Source: DASWUD01 sp036401755 (lineage in GTDB: Bacteria; Pseudomonadota; Gammaproteobacteria; Thiohalomonadales; Thiohalomonadaceae). Taken from it: a DNA stretch of 5,628 nucleotides. A program made the translations under genes and the position numbers. Shown in pieces: positions 1-5,628 of the stretch (positions are counted from its first letter, which is position 1; each line of letters opens with the position of its first letter). The notes under the pieces were generated by a model. That model saw only the letters and a program-made list of their open reading frames with translations, searched no databases and was not told the DNA's origin. The stretch spans positions 1-5,628 of the forward strand of contig DASWUD010000045.1 in assembly GCA_036401755.1 (NCBI GenBank), read 5' to 3'.

Positions 1-2
1 AT

Positions 3-335
3 CCGTATGATGGTGAGGGAGCGTTACTGGACGAAGGTACCCACTTTGGCTATAGGACCACCTTGCCTGCGGGTGGTACCGCCACCTTCAAGGCTGCAGG
101 TGCTGCCAGCAATGCTGGTGTGTCCGCAGCATTTACCGCACTCACTACTGCACTGCCTGCCGCCACTGCTAATCAGGACCAACAAACCACCGGCCTTGAG
201 GAGCTCAATGACTTGTTGTCCGCCAATCCGCCTGCGCAGAGTGAATCGAGTGGTGGTGGCCTCTTTAATCCATTGCTCGTGTTGGCAATGGCTGGCATTT
301 ATCTGGGCAGAAGGCGACGGAGTTTGACCATTTAA
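3..335 (+). CDS. C-terminal part of a secreted protein with a GlyGly-CTERM-like sorting tail (5' partial)
   Basis: The frame is open from the left edge to a TAA stop, so the true start lies outside the window; 110 codons are visible. The first 80 or so residues are rich in Ala, Thr, Gly and Ser, as in extracellular proteins, and I recognise no catalytic domain in them. The end is diagnostic: a Ser/Gly stretch (SESSGGG), then about 15 mostly hydrophobic residues (LFNPLLVLAMAGIYLG), then four arginines and a short SLTI end. This tripartite layout is that of the GlyGly-CTERM signal, which is thought to be cleaved by the membrane protease rhombosortase so that the protein is released or anchored at the cell surface. 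The hydrophobic part would sit in the inner membrane before cleavage. The role of the mature protein cannot be told from this fragment. It is followed at once by a strong terminator and so ends its transcript. Other short C-terminal sorting classes are possible, but the GGG and RRRR ends fit GlyGly-CTERM best. Confidence 0.8.
   Translation, partial: PYDGEGALLDEGTHFGYRTTLPAGGTATFKAAGAASNAGVSAAFTALTTALPAATANQDQQTTGLEELNDLLSANPPAQSESSGGGLFNPLLVLAMAGIYLGRRRRSLTI
252..320 (+). other. GlyGly-CTERM-like protein sorting signal (encoded segment)
   Basis: This stretch encodes three glycines, a hydrophobic helix of about 16 residues containing an Asn-Pro pair near its start, and four consecutive arginines. 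The order Gly motif, transmembrane helix, basic cluster at the extreme C-terminus is the signature of rhombosortase substrates. The Asn-Pro near the helix start is not something I associate with the usual consensus. The rhombosortase gene itself is not in this window. Confidence 0.65.
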
Positions 336-350
336 GAAACACCTGGGATC

Positions 351-387
351 AAAAAATGCCAGTCATCTTCTGACTGGCATTTTTTTT
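351..387 (+). terminator. Strong intrinsic terminator, probably bidirectional
   Basis: A perfect 9-bp stem (TGCCAGTCA, 357-365, with TGACTGGCA, 371-379) closes a 5-nt loop TCTTC. It is followed by eight T residues (380-387) and preceded by six A residues (351-356). It starts 15 bp after the stop codon of the + strand gene and should end that transcript. Read on the - strand, the six A residues become a U-tract after the same hairpin, so it can also stop transcripts arriving from the - strand operon. It is the only strong terminator I see between the convergent genes. Confidence 0.92.
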
Positions 388-549
388 GGGGGGGTATTGT
401 AGTCAGATGCCGCACTCCCCTCATTTCTCTGTTCTGGGAATGGATCAGCACTACTTACGGCCCCACTATTGCTCACCTCTGCGAGGCCGGGGGCTCCTCG
501 ATGCAAGAGGGGTGATAGGTGTATGAGCCTGCGTTCCGCCATTCTTTCA

Positions 550-564
550 AGCATTTTGAATGCT
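550..564. repeat. Short inverted repeat (hairpin)
   Basis: AGCATT (550-555) and AATGCT (559-564) form a perfect 6-bp stem around a 3-nt loop TTG. No T-tract follows on either strand, so it is not a typical intrinsic terminator. It lies 9 bp from the next hairpin. Confidence 0.45.
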
Positions 565-573
565 CTCCCTCTG

Positions 574-601
574 CTGAAAATGCAGCTTAGGCATCTTTCA
601 G
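574..601. repeat. Longer inverted repeat (hairpin with one bulge)
   Basis: CTGAAA plus ATGC (574-583) pairs with GCAT (591-594) and TTTCAG (596-601), leaving a single bulged C at 595 and a 7-nt loop AGCTTAG. The ten base pairs make this the longest stem in the spacer after the terminator. No U-tract follows on either strand. It might be RNA structure in the 3' UTR of the - strand operon or part of a dispersed repeat. Confidence 0.5.
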
Positions 602-752
602 AGCGGCGTATAGATATTACCTGCTAAGGTATCCCGCAGAGGCTCTCTTATAGCTCATCCTAGGCCGACCGCCATGGTCCGTCCGGTTTCGGCACCGTGG
701 TCAGCGCCCCTCTGCATATTGCAGGTTCTTGTGTTGTTCAAATGGAACCAGA

Positions 753-770
753 GCCAGCTACATTGCTGGC
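753..770 (-). terminator. Hairpin at the operon stop codon, weak terminator candidate
   Basis: GCCAGC (753-758) and GCTGGC (765-770) form a perfect 6-bp stem with a 6-nt loop. The stem begins on the last base of the TAG stop codon (770-772) of the - strand gene. What follows on the - strand is only moderately T-rich (TCTGGTTCCATTTG), so termination here would be inefficient. Together with the hairpin at 785-803 it may protect the 3' end of the mRNA. The strong terminator at 351-387 would act as the backstop. Confidence 0.35.
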
Positions 771-2353
771 TAGCCCTGCTCATACACCGCATTCGCTGCG
801 GTGCACGCCTGACGATGCTTGGGATAGCGGATGGTGCTGCCTTTTTGTTGCAGGCGCTGCCGTGCCGCTTCTAGAGTGAGGCCGCGTTCGGCGAGGGCCT
901 GCTCCAGCTCTTCGCGCGCCTTTTGGCGCACCTTGAACAGGGCCATTTGCACACGGCTGTAGATGTTGACGGCGCCATCGCCGGAGGTTTCGATGGGGAG
1001 GAAGTTGGCCTGTGGATAGCGGGCGGTGACCAGCGACTGCACACCATCTGAGACTGCCGAGGAGGGCATGCAGCCGAACGGTTTTACGCTGAGCACCAGG
1101 TGCGCCTTGCGTTTTTCGAAGGCCTGGATGAGCTTGCCCACCTCCATGTGGCCTTCGCCGCCGCGCAGTTCGTTGAGATAATAGCTGTGACTCTTTTTCG
1201 CCAGGTCATCCTGATCGGTGAGATGGTAGTCGTTGAGCCCCACCGCTTTGGCAAAGCGGTTAAAGCTGAAAGTCACTATCTTGCGCAGCAGGCGGATCTT
1301 CAGCTCCTTGCCGATGGGGGCGAAGTTGAGGCGACTGCGTTTGCGCTCGGTTTTAAGCAGGTCGTGCTCACGGCTGAGGTGCATTTGGCGGCGGTTGTCG
1401 TAGATGACCTCCCACAGGCTGTAGAGCAGCCAGTTGGTGATGGGTTGCACCTCCACCTCGGCCCCCTCCTTTTCGAGGAAGCGCTGCAGCCGGTAGTTGC
1501 CGTCACCCTCGGTGGTCATCGCCCAGAACTCGCCAATCACCGCCACCTTGGGCTTGGCCTGCAGACGGTCGAGTTCTACCTTGGCGAGCCGCGCACGACA
1601 GCGCCGCAGAGCGGCTATCACACTGGTACCACCGGCAAGGGCTTTAGAGACGAGCTGGCGACATTCGTCGAGTGCCTGGTCGACGCAATGTGGCACCACC
1701 TCGTAGGGTCGCATGCGATAGCCGATAAGGTTGAGCACATCCCCGGCCATCACCGCCTTGATCACATTGATGAAGAATTTGGGGGTCAGGGCTAATCCCG
1801 CCTCTTCGCACCCCTGTTTGAGGTCGGTGCTCTGTTGGAACAGCATGACGCGAAAGCCATCATATCCGGCATCGCGCAGCGCCTTGCGGTACTCGGTGGA
1901 ATACATGCCGAAGCGGCAGGGGCCGCAGCCACCGGCGGTGATGAAGACGTAGCGCTCGACGATCTGCTGCGCTGTCAGTCCCTGCTCATCGCGCAGGCGG
2001 TTGAGGTATTTGATCAGGTTGCCGACGGTGTAGTAGGTGGGGTTGCACTGGGCACGATTGCCAAACTCTTTGCCGAGCTGCAGGGCATTGTTATCAGCAC
2101 ACTCGAGTGCCTCGACACGGTAACCGAGGTGGCCCAATGCCGCCTCGATGAGGCGGTCCTGCATTATGGTCAGGCCACCGAACAGCACCGTGGTGTGGGG
2201 GCGCTGTGAGCCGAGGAAAGGCGCAGTCTCTCCTTCACGCCACTGGACCGGTTCGTCGAGGCCAAGACGGCGGCGCTCGGCGGCCTCGAACTCCCGCAGC
2301 TGGGTTTCAATCTCATCGAAGCCCAAGAGCTGCTTCATTTGTGCCTGTGGCAT
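770..2353 (-). CDS. 2-hydroxyacyl-CoA dehydratase-related protein (COG3580/COG3581-like), partner of the upstream tandem activase
   Basis: The 527-residue protein belongs to the HgdB-like part of the 2-hydroxyacyl-CoA dehydratase superfamily, whose members bind iron-sulfur clusters and accept an electron from an ATP-driven activase. Motifs in order: a charged helical N-terminus (about 1-50); a Rossmann-like start at residues 55-85; QCNPTYYTVGNLI (102-114); GGCGPCRFGMYSTEYRKAL (141-159), with Cys143 and Cys146; GEFWAMTTEGDGNY (274-287); and KPFGCMPSS followed by SDGVQS (424-440), with Cys428. Cys103, Cys143, Cys146 and Cys428 sit in the best-conserved-looking blocks and are candidate cluster ligands. 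The tail (about 470-527) is helical and charged. There is no signal peptide or membrane segment, so it is cytoplasmic. I chose the ATG at 2353 because AGGA (2360-2363) lies 6 nt upstream; the ATG at 2359 abuts this AGGA directly. Longer in-frame extension to 2788 only shadows the upstream gene. It is the second gene of the operon, 10 bp after its neighbour. The substrate is unknown. Confidence 0.88.
   Translation of the reverse strand: MPQAQMKQLLGFDEIETQLREFEAAERRRLGLDEPVQWREGETAPFLGSQRPHTTVLFGGLTIMQDRLIEAALGHLGYRVEALECADNNALQLGKEFGNRAQCNPTYYTVGNLIKYLNRLRDEQGLTAQQIVERYVFITAGGCGPCRFGMYSTEYRKALRDAGYDGFRVMLFQQSTDLKQGCEEAGLALTPKFFINVIKAVMAGDVLNLIGYRMRPYEVVPHCVDQALDECRQLVSKALAGGTSVIAALRRCRARLAKVELDRLQAKPKVAVIGEFWAMTTEGDGNYRLQRFLEKEGAEVEVQPITNWLLYSLWEVIYDNRRQMHLSREHDLLKTERKRSRLNFAPIGKELKIRLLRKIVTFSFNRFAKAVGLNDYHLTDQDDLAKKSHSYYLNELRGGEGHMEVGKLIQAFEKRKAHLVLSVKPFGCMPSSAVSDGVQSLVTARYPQANFLPIETSGDGAVNIYSRVQMALFKVRQKAREELEQALAERGLTLEAARQRLQQKGSTIRYPKHRQACTAANAVYEQG
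785..803 (-). repeat. Perfect 7-bp inverted repeat inside the last codons of the operon
   Basis: CACCGCA (785-791) and TGCGGTG (797-803) pair perfectly around a 5-nt loop. The element lies within the coding end of the - strand gene, 12 bp before its stop codon, next to the hairpin at 753-770. It may be chance, or a 3'-end RNA structure. Confidence 0.4.
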
Positions 2354-2359
2354 CGTCAT

Positions 2360-2363
2360 TCCT
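2360..2363 (-). promoter_or_regulatory. Shine-Dalgarno site that decides the downstream start, fused to the upstream stop codon
   Basis: On the - strand the stop codon TAG of the large gene (2364-2366) runs directly into AGGA, giving TAGAGGA. The ATG at 2359 follows with no spacer, while the ATG at 2353 lies 6 nt downstream, an optimal distance. The layout implies translational coupling: ribosomes finishing the large protein stop on the site where the next gene is initiated. Confidence 0.75.

Positions 2364-5628
<3,265 letters not shown>

Larger units (their letters stand above)
388..752. other. Non-coding spacer between convergent genes, with several hairpins
   Basis: I find no convincing gene in this stretch. 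It starts with a run of seven G (388-394) directly after the terminator T-tract. Possible structures include an imperfect hairpin at 482-501 (CGAG and GCC pairing with GGC and CTCG, with a two-base bulge), two hairpins described separately at 550-564 and 574-601, and a 5-bp stem with 3-nt loop at 712-724. The base composition looks more even than in the GC-rich - strand genes. A - strand frame of 63 codons (363-554) overlaps the terminator, has a low-complexity translation and is not credible. The stretch could hold the 3' UTR of the - strand operon, a remnant of a lost gene, or a small repeat; I see no terminal inverted repeats to support a mobile element and no tRNA. Confidence 0.6.

Noticed and set aside
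7..327. 106-codon + strand frame overlapping the first gene
   Set aside because: The overlapping frame 3-335 ends in a recognisable sorting signal, whereas this one gives a Pro/Arg/Leu-rich shadow translation.
363..554. 63-codon open frame on the - strand in the spacer
   Set aside because: It ends inside the intrinsic terminator hairpin and its translation has no recognisable motif.
388..769. Mobile element or tRNA in the spacer
   Set aside because: I found no terminal inverted repeats, target duplications, transposase remnant or cloverleaf; only short hairpins remain.
674..879. Two small + strand frames (66 and 60 codons) near the end of the operon
   Set aside because: They overlap each other and the 3' end of the - strand gene and have no credible ribosome binding site or motif.
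1100..1795. 231-codon open frame on the + strand
   Set aside because: It is antisense to the 527-residue dehydratase-related gene, with no recognisable motifs and no convincing ribosome binding site.

Overview
The window holds the end of one gene on the + strand, a non-coding spacer, and two long genes on the - strand that converge on it. The - strand genes are rich in G and C. The spacer and the + strand gene look less so. The + strand protein ends in a GlyGly-CTERM-like tail, a rhombosortase-type surface sorting signal best known from Gammaproteobacteria. Together with the base composition this suggests a gammaproteobacterium or close relative. The 2-hydroxyacyl-CoA-dehydratase-type genes suggest a lifestyle with anoxic phases. 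This placement is an inference; no rRNA or other marker gene is present.

Layout. Positions 3-335 (+) are the last 110 codons of a secreted Ala/Thr/Gly-rich protein. Positions 351-387 hold a strong intrinsic terminator whose A- and T-tracts should let it work in both directions. Positions 388-769 are non-coding as far as I can see, with several short hairpins. Positions 770-2353 (-) encode a 527-residue protein related to the 2-hydroxyacyl-CoA dehydratase (HgdB/COG3580-3581-like) superfamily. Positions 2364-5628 (-) encode a very large protein that runs off the right edge. It has the second half of one BcrAD/BadFG-type activase domain, a complete second activase domain, a four-cysteine segment, and a DUF2229/HgdB-like region.

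How the genes work together. The two - strand genes are 10 bp apart and clearly form one operon, with the large gene first. Activases of this family (HgdC type) hydrolyse ATP to push an electron onto a partner iron-sulfur protein at very low potential. Here the large protein carries two activase domains in tandem, each with the two cysteines that in HgdC-type dimers hold the bridging [4Fe-4S] cluster. It could therefore form this cluster within a single chain. The downstream protein is a plausible partner or second half of the electron-accepting subunit. From memory, Firmicutes carry single proteins of about 1400 residues that join these parts, which supports a shared function. The substrate is unknown, and no classical dehydratase pathway gene (CoA transferase, dehydrogenase, ETF) is visible. 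This uncharacterised two-gene ATP-driven reductase-like system is the most interesting content of the window.
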